A stretch of DNA of 64,000 bases, taken from Prochlorococcus marinus str. MIT 9301. GTDB taxonomy: Bacteria > Cyanobacteriota > Cyanobacteriia > PCC-6307 > Cyanobiaceae. The stretch covers positions 992,001-1,056,000 of the forward strand of contig NC_009091.1 of the NCBI RefSeq assembly GCF_000015965.1, in the 5' to 3' direction. The position numbers and the translations under genes were made by a program. Of this stretch, positions 1 through 10,406 are shown one piece after another; position 1 is the first letter of the stretch, and each line of letters opens with the position of its first letter. The notes below the pieces were generated by a model. That model did not search any database. It worked only from the letters and a program-made list of their open reading frames with translations, and was not told the origin of the DNA.

Positions 1-1143
1 CATTCCCCCTGCTTCAAGTCTCATACATTCCACTGATTCACAGCCAAGTATTACACAAGTGTTATTTTTTTGAACCTCACTAATTCTTGAAATCAACCTC
101 AATCCAATCACTTGTCCTGAATGAATACTTGGATTCCCCAAAGATAAAGGATTAATTGACGCAGAAATTATTTCGCCATTAATTCTTTCAAACTCTATTT
201 TTGTTGATTCTGTACCCCTTTCAACTCTTAGAAAAGACCAACCAAGTTTATCGCTAATCCATGAGATCAAAAACAAAGCTTGAATCATATGATCCCCTGC
301 GATATCAATATCAACATCAGTAATATGATCTAATATTGGTCTTCTCGAAGGCGGATCAAAAATCATTGCCAATGATTCCCTCCAATTTTTCAACCTAACC
401 CAATTTAAATCATTAATAGCTTTGTCTGAATTATTTAATTGATCTAAAACTTTTAAACATCTGTATGGTGATCCAAGAGCAGTATCAATTATTAACCTTA
501 GACCATAATTAGTAAAATATTCGAAGATTTCAGGTGATTCATCCAAGCTTCCATTCCACCACAACCATGAAGGTAATTCCTCAATAGATAATTCATCAAT
601 TATTTTTAATCCTTTATTGGATATTGAGGCTGAGTCTCCCCTAATAACGACTAAATCCCCACAGATAGGTTGCATAGCTGGAGTATCACTTAATGGACAG
701 TAAGCGGATACAAAAGTTTTGATATCTGAATTTTTATTTAACGTTGGCGCTAGAGTTATTAATCTTCTTGGATTCAATGTACTTATTGATGATTCAAAAA
801 ATTGTCCTCTAAAGTCTTCAAAGTCTTTATTAGATAAATTTTCCTTCAATAAATTCAATAATTCTTCACTATTAAGGGATGTAGAGATTGGGAGTCCCTC
901 ATCTAATATGAACTTTTTAGCAACTTCAATTATCTCAGGACTTAAATTTCCAGTAATTGGTCCATTTAATAATCCTTTTTGAACCAAACATTGTTCTAGC
1001 CAAGCAGGCTGCCAGATCATTAGTGTAAAAGTATTAGCGCCAGTATTATCACTATCTTCTGAAACCCATAATTTATTAAGGTAATTAGAAATCTCCTCAT
1101 AAGGCAGCTCTAGCGGGGTTTGGAGTGTAAGTTGAGGTTTCAT
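1..1143 (-). CDS. opcA: Glucose-6-phosphate dehydrogenase assembly protein OpcA (C-terminus cut by window edge)
   Basis: OpcA is the cyanobacterial factor that activates and helps oligomerise glucose-6-phosphate dehydrogenase for the oxidative pentose phosphate pathway. The visible part is 381 codons, read from an ATG at 1143 to the window edge with no stop, so the last part is missing. The protein opens MKPQLTLQTPLELP and later contains AIVGDLVVIRGDS-like text (CGDLVVIRGDS) and a long mixed alpha/beta body without membrane segments. The start lies two bases after the zwf stop on the same strand, so zwf and opcA are almost certainly one transcript, the usual cyanobacterial arrangement. The call rests mainly on this pairing plus recognition of the family; an unrelated protein in this position is unlikely. 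Confidence 0.9.
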   Translation of the reverse strand, partial: MKPQLTLQTPLELPYEEISNYLNKLWVSEDSDNTGANTFTLMIWQPAWLEQCLVQKGLLNGPITGNLSPEIIEVAKKFILDEGLPISTSLNSEELLNLLKENLSNKDFEDFRGQFFESSISTLNPRRLITLAPTLNKNSDIKTFVSAYCPLSDTPAMQPICGDLVVIRGDSASISNKGLKIIDELSIEELPSWLWWNGSLDESPEIFEYFTNYGLRLIIDTALGSPYRCLKVLDQLNNSDKAINDLNWVRLKNWRESLAMIFDPPSRRPILDHITDVDIDIAGDHMIQALFLISWISDKLGWSFLRVERGTESTKIEFERINGEIISASINPLSLGNPSIHSGQVIGLRLISRISEVQKNNTCVILGCESVECMRLEAGGM

Positions 1144-1145
1144 TT

Positions 1146-2669
1146 TTAAGGTCTACGCCAGAAAATATTATCTTTTGAGAGTAATTGATCAGATTCAGGA
1201 GGTCCCCACGTCATGGATTCATAATTATAAATAGGTAACTTCCAAGGAGAATTATCCATCAATTCTATTAATGGGGTATAAAGTTTCCAGGCTGCCTCTA
1301 CTTCATCGCTTCGAGTAAATAAAGTTGGGTCAGAAAGCATTGCATCCGCTAATAATCTTACATAGCCTTCATCTGATGGTTCTCCAAATGATTCATCATA
1401 AGAAAATTCCATTTCAACAGGTCTTGATTTCATTCCAGAACCTGGAGATTTTACCTCAAACTTGAAAGTCGCCCCTTCATTTGGCTGAATTCTAAGGATA
1501 AGTTGATTTGGGGCAGGATTTATTATTGTTGATTCAAATAAATGAACAGGAACGTCTTTAAAAGTCAAGACTATTTCTCCAAGTCTTTTAGGCAGTCTTT
1601 TACCTGTTCTCAAATAAAATGGAACACCTTGCCAACGCCAGTTATCAACGAAAACTTTTGTCGCGATATAAGTTTCTGTTGTGCTATTGGAATTAACACC
1701 ATCTTCCTGCCTATATCCTTTCAGTTGATTTGAAATATTCCCTCCCTCTCCATATTGACCTCTTATGCAACAATTCCACGGTTCATTTTCGTCAGCAAGT
1801 TTTGAAGCTTGAAGAACCTTAGCTTTTTCATTTCTTATTGCTTCTGGCTCAAACTTCCCAGGAGGTTCCATAGCAGTAACAGCAAGCATTTGTGTCATAT
1901 GGTTTTGAAGCATATCCCTTAAAGCACCTGAGCTTTCGTAATAACCTGCCCTATCTTCAACACCCACTGTTTCAGATGAAGTAATTTGAACACTTGATAT
2001 ATAATTTCTGTTCCAAATTGGTTCAAAAATAGTGTTAGCAAACCTCAAAACAAGAATATTTTGAACTGTCTCTTTACCTAAATAATGATCGATCCTATAA
2101 ATCTGATTTTCTTCAGCACAACTTTGGACGATTTTATTCAATTTTTTTGCACTTGAATAATCTCTTCCAAAAGGTTTTTCAATCACTAAACGACTTTTCT
2201 TGGGGTCATCTAAAAGGCCAGCTTCTTTAAGAGCTTTACATCCACTTGCATAGAAATTCGGAGATACTGATAAATAAAATGTTCTATTACCATGAGTAGC
2301 TTGTTTTTTATCAATTTCATTTAATCTTTTAGAAAGCCTTACGACATGATCACTTTGTTGTAAGTCAACAGGTTCATAGAAAAGGTAATTAGAAAATTGT
2401 TCCCACTCCGTTTCTTTACCAGATATTTTATTTGATAGCTTTACTTTCATCTTTTCTCTAAACTCATTATCAGTCCAAGGTCTTCTCGCACAACCAACTA
2501 TTCCAAATTCACTAGGAATTCTTCTTTGTAAATAGAGTTCAAATAAGGCTGGTATTAATTTTCTATGAGTAAGGTCTCCACTAGCACCAAATATTACCAA
2601 GCATTGTGGAGATATGACTCTTTCCTGCCGTAAGCCTAATCTTAGAGGATTACTTAAAGTTGAAGGCAT
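1146..2669 (-). CDS. zwf: Glucose-6-phosphate 1-dehydrogenase
   Basis: This enzyme oxidises glucose-6-phosphate to 6-phosphogluconolactone with NADP, the entry step of the oxidative pentose phosphate pathway and a main source of NADPH at night. The 507-residue length is normal for the family. The N-terminal nucleotide-binding motif GASGDLTHRKL sits near residue 28, and the active-site signature RIDHYLGKE near residue 193 contains the substrate-binding and catalytic His/Lys residues. The frame is intact from ATG at 2669. It lies downstream of petH, separated by about 110 bases, and directly upstream of opcA. Confidence 0.98.
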   Translation of the reverse strand: MPSTLSNPLRLGLRQERVISPQCLVIFGASGDLTHRKLIPALFELYLQRRIPSEFGIVGCARRPWTDNEFREKMKVKLSNKISGKETEWEQFSNYLFYEPVDLQQSDHVVRLSKRLNEIDKKQATHGNRTFYLSVSPNFYASGCKALKEAGLLDDPKKSRLVIEKPFGRDYSSAKKLNKIVQSCAEENQIYRIDHYLGKETVQNILVLRFANTIFEPIWNRNYISSVQITSSETVGVEDRAGYYESSGALRDMLQNHMTQMLAVTAMEPPGKFEPEAIRNEKAKVLQASKLADENEPWNCCIRGQYGEGGNISNQLKGYRQEDGVNSNSTTETYIATKVFVDNWRWQGVPFYLRTGKRLPKRLGEIVLTFKDVPVHLFESTIINPAPNQLILRIQPNEGATFKFEVKSPGSGMKSRPVEMEFSYDESFGEPSDEGYVRLLADAMLSDPTLFTRSDEVEAAWKLYTPLIELMDNSPWKLPIYNYESMTWGPPESDQLLSKDNIFWRRP

Positions 2670-2778
2670 ATTTTTATTATTCTTTATTTAAAATCCTCTT
2701 TTTTTCAAATATTAGCTACATATTGTGTCTAAACCAAAAAGTATTTAGAAGGTTAAACTTAAATCTAAATATCAAAGT

Positions 2779-3915
<1,137 letters not shown>

Positions 3916-4072
3916 TTATCAACTTGTAGTTTAATTTGTAGTGTATTCACAAAAATGGTTACGTTTTGAGATCGGAATAAATAAAAGAAATTATTTTTAT
4001 TTTTCAGTATTTGTTGTTTTTATCAGTATAGTTACACAGAAATAATTTTTTATTTGGTTAAAAAATTCATTT

Positions 4073-4609
4073 ATGAATAATTCTCAAGAATCAGAAGATC
4101 ATTCTAAAAACAATGATTACCAGACAATTGAGCAAACGATGGAAAAGCTTTCTGGAGGAACGAGAAGACTTGCAGCTCAACTTACAACCTCTGCAAGTTT
4201 TGATTCTTTGTGGAATGTCTTAACTGATTATGATCGACTAAATCTTTACATACCAAATCTATTATCAAGCAAAAAAATATATCAAAAAAACAATAATGTT
4301 CATCTTAAACAAGTTGGAGCTCAGGATTTTCTTGGTATGAAATTTTCAGCTGAAGTGACCATCGATTTATTCGAAGATAAGGAGCTTGGCCTTTTAAAGT
4401 TCAGTTTAATTAAAGGGGATTTCAGAAAATTTGAAGGTAGTTGGAAAATTCAAAATATCAAAGATACTTCAAAAAATTCATTAATTTACGATCTAACTGT
4501 TCAAGGTTGTCAATGGATGCCAATAGGAATGATAGAGAAAAGACTAAAAAAAGATCTTTCAGAAAATTTGCTTGCCGTTGATAAGCAAGCAAAATTATCA
4601 ATAAATTAG
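4073..4609 (+). CDS. SRPBCC/START-like lipid-binding protein (cyclase/dehydrase family)
   Basis: A 178-residue soluble protein of the SRPBCC (polyketide cyclase/dehydrase, COQ10-like) fold. After about 30 polar residues it shows the family pattern: a first strand (TRRLAAQLTTSAS), the helix-loop FDSLWNVLTDYDRLNLYIPNL typical of these domains, alternating beta strands, and a long C-terminal helix ending in LSENLLAVDKQAK. Such domains bind hydrophobic ligands or act as chaperones for quinones and pigments; the ligand here is unknown. It is divergent from petH, and its 3' end faces tRNA-Glu. Confidence 0.8.
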   Translation: MNNSQESEDHSKNNDYQTIEQTMEKLSGGTRRLAAQLTTSASFDSLWNVLTDYDRLNLYIPNLLSSKKIYQKNNNVHLKQVGAQDFLGMKFSAEVTIDLFEDKELGLLKFSLIKGDFRKFEGSWKIQNIKDTSKNSLIYDLTVQGCQWMPIGMIEKRLKKDLSENLLAVDKQAKLSIN

Positions 4610-4625
4610 TTTAAATTTTAGAAAA

Positions 4626-4698
4626 TAGCCCCAAGGGGATTCGAACCCCTGTCGCCTCCGTGAAAGGGAGGTGTCCTAGGCCTCTAGACGATGGGGCC
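4626..4698 (-). tRNA. trnE: tRNA-Glu (TTC)
   Basis: Read on the minus strand it folds as a 73-nt cloverleaf. The acceptor stem GGCCCCA pairs with TGGGGCT (one G-U pair), the discriminator base is A, the anticodon loop is CTTTCAC with anticodon TTC, and the T loop is TTCGAAT. No CCA is encoded. In cyanobacteria glutamyl-tRNA also feeds tetrapyrrole synthesis. The gene sits alone between the SRPBCC gene and sasA. Confidence 0.97.
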
Positions 4699-4739
4699 AG
4701 GAAATTAGTATAACAGCTTATTAAAAACTAAGAGTAAGG

Positions 4740-5858
4740 CTAGCCTTTCGTCAAGTATTGTTGCTCTTTGTTTTGTCCTTGCCACACAGGAACTGTGAAA
4801 TGAAAGCACGAACCTACGCCAACTTCAGATACCACCCATATTCTTCCTCCATGGACTTGTACTATTCTCCTGCATACTGATAAACCTATGCCAAATCCTG
4901 AAGTTCCTTCAGAAGTCTGCGGGAGTCTTACCCTATCAAGAAAAATTCTTTTTTGTTCGCTCAAAGGAATACCTGCACCTTTGTCACAAATTGTTATTTC
5001 TACCCATTGATTTGTCTTGTGAATCATCGTGATTTTTATAGATCCAGAATCTCTAGAAAATTTAATAGCATTTTCAATTAAATTTAAAAATACTTGCCTC
5101 ATTCTTCTTTGATCTGCAAATACACTTGGCAGATCAGATGGAATATCAGTATCAATTTCAATATTCCTTAATCTCCAGAATTTTTCTAATTCGAGTATTA
5201 CTTCAGCACTAATATTACCTAAATCAATTTTCTGAGGATTAAATAACGCTTCCCATTTGGTTGTTCCAACCTCTAATAGATCCTGAGATAAGAGTTCAAT
5301 TTCTTCTAGACGTCTTTTTATTACCTCTTGCAATTTTGAAATATCTATTTGTCCTAGTTTTTGACTTTGAACAGCCAAAGTAGCAGCCGTTAAAGGTGTC
5401 CTTAATTCATGCGCGACCATTCTTAACAATCTCTCCTGAGACTCAATTCTTTTTGTTAAAGTCTCATTTTCTTGTCTTAAAACGAGAAGTTCATCTTCTA
5501 ATAGAAATTCTTTTTGAGTTCTTATTGAATCAATTTTAGATGGTTGCAAATTAATCCCAAGATTTTTTGTTAAGCCTTCCTGTGTCCATCTTGGCAACCA
5601 CTTTTGCAACTGAGAAAAAATATTACTTCCAGCAAATATTTGTTTTGGAGCTGGAGAAACTTTTATAAGGGCAGGAATAGCTACTAATCTATGTAATTCG
5701 AGTAATTCTGGTTGCTCTGTAGGCTCAGAAATCTGGAGAGATATCTCAAATTCACAATCATCTGATTCTAGATAAGCTATTAAGGACTTAATGTCATTAC
5801 TAGAAAGTTGATTTCTAGCTGCCACAAGTATTAATTTTAACTCTTTTTTATCATTCAA
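4740..5858 (-). CDS. sasA: Clock output histidine kinase SasA
   Basis: SasA reads the KaiC phosphorylation state and phosphorylates the response regulator RpaA to drive circadian transcription. The 372-residue protein has a KaiB-like thioredoxin-fold domain at about residues 5-95 ([21 protein letters not shown] onward). A linker with coiled-coil character follows. The HisKA phosphoacceptor is [12 protein letters not shown] near residue 149, and the ATPase domain has N box [11 protein letters not shown]1 DKGAGIPL and G2 GFGIGLSV. All kinase motifs are intact. It is a single gene; its C-terminal end faces tRNA-Glu, transcribed the same way. Confidence 0.96.
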   Translation of the reverse strand: MNDKKELKLILVAARNQLSSNDIKSLIAYLESDDCEFEISLQISEPTEQPELLELHRLVAIPALIKVSPAPKQIFAGSNIFSQLQKWLPRWTQEGLTKNLGINLQPSKIDSIRTQKEFLLEDELLVLRQENETLTKRIESQERLLRMVAHELRTPLTAATLAVQSQKLGQIDISKLQEVIKRRLEEIELLSQDLLEVGTTKWEALFNPQKIDLGNISAEVILELEKFWRLRNIEIDTDIPSDLPSVFADQRRMRQVFLNLIENAIKFSRDSGSIKITMIHKTNQWVEITICDKGAGIPLSEQKRIFLDRVRLPQTSEGTSGFGIGLSVCRRIVQVHGGRIWVVSEVGVGSCFHFTVPVWQGQNKEQQYLTKG

Positions 5859-5964
5859 ATGATTTCCTCTGAAGTGTTGAAAAGCTGTTAATCCTTATAA
5901 ACACCTTAAGATATTTATTTTTATTTTACAGATAAGCTATTAAATAAATAGGACTTATTTATAT

Positions 5965-6504
5965 ATGGTTGCTATTAATCCAAAGGAAAATTTACATTTT
6001 GGTGAAAACCCTCCAGAAATCAACCTAAATAGTAATTTAAAAAGGTGGTTTTCCAGGAATATTGGATTGTGGAAATCTAACAGAACTTATTTTCTTGATG
6101 AAGCACAAAAAACTTATAATTTAACTATGAATATTAATATTCAAGCTCTAGAAAGTAAATCCCAATGGGAGTCGCATTATAAGTTCACTTGGTACCCAGA
6201 AAAAAAATATAAGTTCTTTAACGAGAATCCCCAGTATAAAGAACGAGGAGAAATGCATGCATTTTTAAAAGGCCATCAACTAAAGAGGGAAAATTTTTAT
6301 TTAAGTGATGAGGAAGGTATTTCAAATATTAAACAAGTAGACGAACACGAAATGATTTTTGAATCTTCTTACAAAGATTGGTATATCCTTGAACATACAA
6401 GACTTTTAGATTCTGATAATCATAGATTTAGGGTTATATATTCGTGGAACAAAAATATCTTAAAAATAGTAGAAAATCATCACGAAATTAAAACTATTAA
6501 ATAA
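5965..6504 (+). CDS. Conserved protein with possible lipocalin-like (CpcS/CpeS-type) fold
   Basis: A 179-residue soluble protein I do not recognise firmly. From residue 25 the text LKRWFSRNIGLWKSNRTYFL is followed by alternating beta-type segments and a closing EHTRLLDSDNHRFRVIYSW. This is loosely like the lipocalin fold of CpcS/CpeS phycobilin lyases and related cyanobacterial proteins. The characteristic lyase motifs are not convincing, so no enzymatic role is claimed. It is rich in Trp, Tyr and Phe. It starts about 105 bases from sasA, divergently. Confidence 0.6.
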   Translation: MVAINPKENLHFGENPPEINLNSNLKRWFSRNIGLWKSNRTYFLDEAQKTYNLTMNINIQALESKSQWESHYKFTWYPEKKYKFFNENPQYKERGEMHAFLKGHQLKRENFYLSDEEGISNIKQVDEHEMIFESSYKDWYILEHTRLLDSDNHRFRVIYSWNKNILKIVENHHEIKTIK

Positions 6505-6576
6505 ATTCTATTTTCAGATTTAGTTTAAAAAATAAAAAATGGTATCTTTAATATATGAATTAAAAATGAATCAAAT

Positions 6577-7008
6577 ATGTGTTTTAAGATATCTAAAATT
6601 TTTGCAATCCCCCTAATTTCTTCAACTTTTTTGTTTGGTTTTAACAACTTGAATGCAAATGTTAAAAATTCTCCTGCAAATAAAAATGATTTAGATTTAT
6701 ATCATGGGATGGGAGTTTCATTTTTGTGTAATGCGACAAGAAAGGGATTTGATTTAGATTTCCCAAAAACATTAAACGTAGCTTCAGCAACTTTCGCATC
6801 AGTAGTTTCACAAAAACATGGAGGGAAAATAATAGAAAGGAAGAAAGAACAAACAGTTGATATAAAGAAATTACAATTTATTGCATCTCTGCAGTTAGTT
6901 GAATCAGCTCTTCAAGTGTGTCCAGATAATGTTCCAGAAAAGATTAAAAAACAATTCAAAATTGAAACTGAGAGACTCAAAAAATTAAAAGGATCAGGGA
7001 AAAAATAA
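6577..7008 (+). CDS. Small exported hypothetical protein
   Basis: A 143-residue protein of unknown function. Residues 1-28 look like a signal peptide: KISK, a hydrophobic core FAIPLISSTFLFGF, then a polar stretch with an Ala-type cleavage region near LNANVK. The mature part is Lys-rich, with two cysteines (SFLCNAT and LQVCPDN) about 55 residues apart that could form a disulfide in the periplasm. The start at 6577 is the only ATG in this frame ahead of the signal; another ATG at 6566 is out of frame. It is convergent with prs, with only 6 bases between the stops. Confidence 0.7.
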   Translation: MCFKISKIFAIPLISSTFLFGFNNLNANVKNSPANKNDLDLYHGMGVSFLCNATRKGFDLDFPKTLNVASATFASVVSQKHGGKIIERKKEQTVDIKKLQFIASLQLVESALQVCPDNVPEKIKKQFKIETERLKKLKGSGKK

Positions 7009-7014
7009 TTTCTT

Positions 7015-8010
7015 TTATCTAAACATAGAACTAACAGAACTTTCCTCGTGAATTCTCCAAATAGCCTCACCCAACATATTCGCAACAGAAAGAACTTTTA
7101 ACTGCGGAAAATTATCTTTATGTAAAACAGGTATACTATTAGTCACAATAACTTGTTCAAATAGATTCTTAGCACTTAATCTTTCATAAGAAGGAGGAGA
7201 GAATACAGCATGCGATGCACATGCAAATATTCTATTAGCTCCCTCTTGTTTTAATAAATTAGCTCCAGAACAAATTGTGCCTCCAGTATCTATCATATCG
7301 TCTATGAGAATAGCTGTCTTACCTTTAACTTCACCAATAACTGTTAAACTTTCAGCGATATTATGAGCAGATCTCCTTTTATCAATAATAGCCAACGGAG
7401 CATCTTTCATTAATTTTGCAAACGCTCTTGCTCTAGCAACTCCACCTACATCCGGAGAGACGACAACTATTTCTTCTAAATCTAAAGTTTCTAGATAATC
7501 AATTAACACAGGTGAACCGTAAATATGATCGCATGGAATGTCAAAATATCCTTGAATTTGAGCTGAGTGTAAATCCATAGCAAGAACCCTATCAACTCCT
7601 GATTTCTCAAGCAAATTAGCAGTTAGTTTTGCAGTTATAGACTCTCTTCCTGAGGTTTTTCTATCTGCCCTTGCATATCCAAAATAAGGAATTACAGCTG
7701 TTATTTGTCTCGCAGACGCTCTCTTGCACGCGTCTACCATTATCATAAGCTCCATCAAACTATCGTTTACAGGAGCACATGTAGGTTGTATCAGGAACAC
7801 ATCGCAACCTCTAATAGATTGTTGAATCTGGACATAAAGTTCTCCATCAGCAAATCTTTTTGATATTAAAGGTACATTTTCAATCCCTAAGTATGATGCA
7901 ATTTCTTCAGCTAATTTAGGATTAGTTGTCCCACTTACTAACCTTAATCTACTATTTGTTAGATTAAAATTCGACTCTTTACTCTGCATTGCCGTGATAA
8001 AACTTGTCAC
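7015..8010 (-). CDS. prs: Ribose-phosphate pyrophosphokinase
   Basis: PRPP synthetase makes 5-phosphoribosyl pyrophosphate from ribose-5-phosphate and ATP, feeding purine, pyrimidine, His, Trp and NAD synthesis. The 331-residue protein carries the class I signatures: the metal/ATP region DLHSAQIQGYFDIPCDH, the flexible-loop area VVSPDVGGVARARAFA, and the PRPP-binding loop ILIDDMIDTGGTI. About 15 extra N-terminal residues (MTSFITAMQSKESNFN) precede the conserved core, and a second in-frame Met at residue 9 could be the true start. It is divergent from malQ across 247 bases in which I see no other gene. Confidence 0.97.
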   Translation of the reverse strand: MTSFITAMQSKESNFNLTNSRLRLVSGTTNPKLAEEIASYLGIENVPLISKRFADGELYVQIQQSIRGCDVFLIQPTCAPVNDSLMELMIMVDACKRASARQITAVIPYFGYARADRKTSGRESITAKLTANLLEKSGVDRVLAMDLHSAQIQGYFDIPCDHIYGSPVLIDYLETLDLEEIVVVSPDVGGVARARAFAKLMKDAPLAIIDKRRSAHNIAESLTVIGEVKGKTAILIDDMIDTGGTICSGANLLKQEGANRIFACASHAVFSPPSYERLSAKNLFEQVIVTNSIPVLHKDNFPQLKVLSVANMLGEAIWRIHEESSVSSMFR

Positions 8011-8257
8011 GAAATTTGCACCATAAAACTATAATCTTATCGTAGTCGTTTATGAGAATTTCGCAAAAAATAATCTCTATATCTTTTCAAAAGTTAAATC
8101 AATCAAGCTAGATCTCATTCATTAAAAATTAGATTTTAAATGGATTCAGTCTAAAAAAGAAGTAATAATATTTGTCAATCAAAAAAAATTTGTATATTGT
8201 GTAATTTAGAGAATTAAAAACACTTTAAGAGTAAATAAACAAAATATAATTAATAAC

Positions 8258-9781
8258 ATGCCTAAAGAATCAGTTCTTGCAAAAAAATCATTAGGCATAC
8301 TTATGCATCCTTCATGTATTCCAGGAGGGGGAGGAGTATGCGGAACTTTTGGCAGAGGAGCTAAAGATTGGATAAAAAAACTACATAGGCATGGGATTGA
8401 ATATTGGCAATTTTTACCTCTTACACCCACTGACTGTATGGGATCTCCCTATAGTTCTCCATCTAGTTTTGCTCTAAACCCATGGTTCTTAGACATAGAC
8501 GAATTAATCAACAACGGGTTTATCTTTATTTCAAATAAAGAAGAATTAGGACCAACAAATCAGAATAAAGATTATTTTGACTTTAATGTTGCGGATGCTT
8601 TAACAAAAAAATTAGGTTACCTCCTCTTGCAAGGTTGGAGCTCACAACCTGAAGAAACAAAACTAGATTTTTATAAATGGATAAGTAGAAATTCTTGGGT
8701 TGAAGATTATGCATTATTTGTTGTAATCAAAGAGGAGTTTAATATGTTGCCTTGGTGGGAATGGCCTCAAGAATTTAAATTAAAAAATAACAAGTTCTTA
8801 AAATCGTGGATCAAGAAAAAAAGTGAAGAGATACTTATTAAAAAATTAATACAATGGCATCTTGATGAGCAATGGAGTGCTATTAAAAACTTTGCAAAAT
8901 CAAGAGATATTAAGCTAATAGGAGATTTACCTTTTTATGTCTCAAGGGACAGCTCTGACGTATGGAGTAATAGATCATTATTTTCAATTTTTAAAAATGG
9001 AGATTTAATTTTTCAAAGTGGTGTTCCACCTGATTATTTTTCATCAACAGGACAATTATGGGGCACCCCAACATACTTTTGGTCAAAACATAAGAGGACT
9101 AATTTCAATTGGTGGAGAAAAAGATTTCAAAGGCAATTTGAACTCGTGGATATATTGAGGTTCGATCATTTCAGGGGGTTAGCCGGTTACTGGAGAGTTA
9201 ATGGCAGTTCTAAATCAGCAATTAATGGAAAATGGATAAATTCTCCAGGTAAAACACTATTAAATAAAGTAAAAAAGGATCTGGGGTCTAACTATCTACC
9301 AATTATTGCTGAGGATCTGGGAGTAATTACCCCAGATGTAATCAAACTAAGGAATTTTTTTGAACTACCTGGCATGAAAATATTACAATTTGCTTTTGAT
9401 GGTAATGAAGATAATCCTTATTTACCTAAGAATATTAAAGGAGAAAATTGGGTTGTTTATACTGGTACTCATGATAATTCTACTTCTGTTTCATGGTGGG
9501 AATATTTAGATTATGAATCAAAAAAAAGAATAAAAGATGAATATAAATTTTCAGAAAATCCTTCTTGGGATTTAATAGAAATTGGCATGAATACAAATGC
9601 CTATCTCTTTATCGCTCCTATGCAAGATCTACTATCTCTAGACGATTCAAGTAGATTAAATAAACCCGGCACCACAAAAAATAACTGGAAATGGAAGTTA
9701 AATCGATCTTTAGAAGAAATAGAAGATAATATAAAAATCTTTAGTGAGCTAGGAAGTAATTTTGGGAGAACTCGAAAGTAG
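8258..9781 (+). CDS. malQ: 4-alpha-glucanotransferase (amylomaltase)
   Basis: This GH77 enzyme transfers maltooligosaccharide units between glucans and takes part in glycogen breakdown at night. The 507-residue length matches the short amylomaltase type. Visible signatures are PSSFALNPWFLD near residue 67, the catalytic Asp in LRFDHFRGLAGYW (about residue 301), the acid/base Glu in IAEDLGVITPDV (about 350) and GTHDNST (about 404). The frame is intact. It faces the HTH gene at 9795 convergently with a 13-base gap. Confidence 0.96.
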   Translation: MPKESVLAKKSLGILMHPSCIPGGGGVCGTFGRGAKDWIKKLHRHGIEYWQFLPLTPTDCMGSPYSSPSSFALNPWFLDIDELINNGFIFISNKEELGPTNQNKDYFDFNVADALTKKLGYLLLQGWSSQPEETKLDFYKWISRNSWVEDYALFVVIKEEFNMLPWWEWPQEFKLKNNKFLKSWIKKKSEEILIKKLIQWHLDEQWSAIKNFAKSRDIKLIGDLPFYVSRDSSDVWSNRSLFSIFKNGDLIFQSGVPPDYFSSTGQLWGTPTYFWSKHKRTNFNWWRKRFQRQFELVDILRFDHFRGLAGYWRVNGSSKSAINGKWINSPGKTLLNKVKKDLGSNYLPIIAEDLGVITPDVIKLRNFFELPGMKILQFAFDGNEDNPYLPKNIKGENWVVYTGTHDNSTSVSWWEYLDYESKKRIKDEYKFSENPSWDLIEIGMNTNAYLFIAPMQDLLSLDDSSRLNKPGTTKNNWKWKLNRSLEEIEDNIKIFSELGSNFGRTRK

Positions 9782-9794
9782 AGTTTATTAAAAA

Positions 9795-10289
9795 TTATTT
9801 ATTAATGATTTGATTTTCAATATTTTGAATCTCTATTACATTTACATTAAAAACAAAGTACCTCTTTAGTAAAAATATAGTTAAAACTAATATAAAAAAA
9901 TACAAAAGACTTCCCTGCCATGTATTTATAAGATCAAATTTCCTTAACAGAAAATCGTTTTCCCCTTTCTTTAAAATTTTTCTTTCTCTAACTGTTAATT
10001 TTAATAAGGTATTTTTTTTTAATCCTAAGCATTCCTCTAATTTAATTAATATAGATCTCATAAAAGGGTACTTCGGCATAATATTTTTATTGTTATTTTC
10101 AATAGAATTTATTACGCTTTCAGGAATTTTTGAAATGCATGACAATTCTTTTACTGTAAGGTTTTGTTGGATTCTTGCTTCTTTGACTAACTCTGCAATT
10201 TCTATATATTTATCAACCAATCCAGGACTAGAGTCTTTATTTTTTTCAGATTTTTTTTTAGATAAAAAGAGATTCTTCAAAATATTCAT
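9795..10289 (-). CDS. RodZ-like helix-turn-helix protein with one membrane segment
   Basis: A 164-residue protein. Residues 1-25 are charged and Lys/Ser-rich. Residues 27-100 form an HTH_25/Xre-type domain (LVKEARIQQNLTVKELSCISKIPESVINSIEN). One strong transmembrane helix follows at about residues 129-149 (LLYFFILVLTIFLLKRYFVF) with a short tail. This cytoplasmic-HTH plus single-TM layout is that of RodZ, which links MreB to the envelope. The long periplasmic domain of full RodZ is missing, as in many cyanobacterial versions. A membrane-bound regulator is the alternative. Confidence 0.75.
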   Translation of the reverse strand: MNILKNLFLSKKKSEKNKDSSPGLVDKYIEIAELVKEARIQQNLTVKELSCISKIPESVINSIENNNKNIMPKYPFMRSILIKLEECLGLKKNTLLKLTVRERKILKKGENDFLLRKFDLINTWQGSLLYFFILVLTIFLLKRYFVFNVNVIEIQNIENQIINK

Positions 10290-10406
10290 TAATATTCACA
10301 AGCTAATTAATCCTTTTTCTACTCAATTTTTTTTAAAAACCACATTCTCTATTGATTCTAATCTAATTAAAATCATAAGTAAATTCATTGCATATAAATA
10401 TAAAAA

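Noticed and set aside
719-982. 87-codon plus-strand ORF
   Set aside because: Antisense to opcA, no domain or ribosome site.
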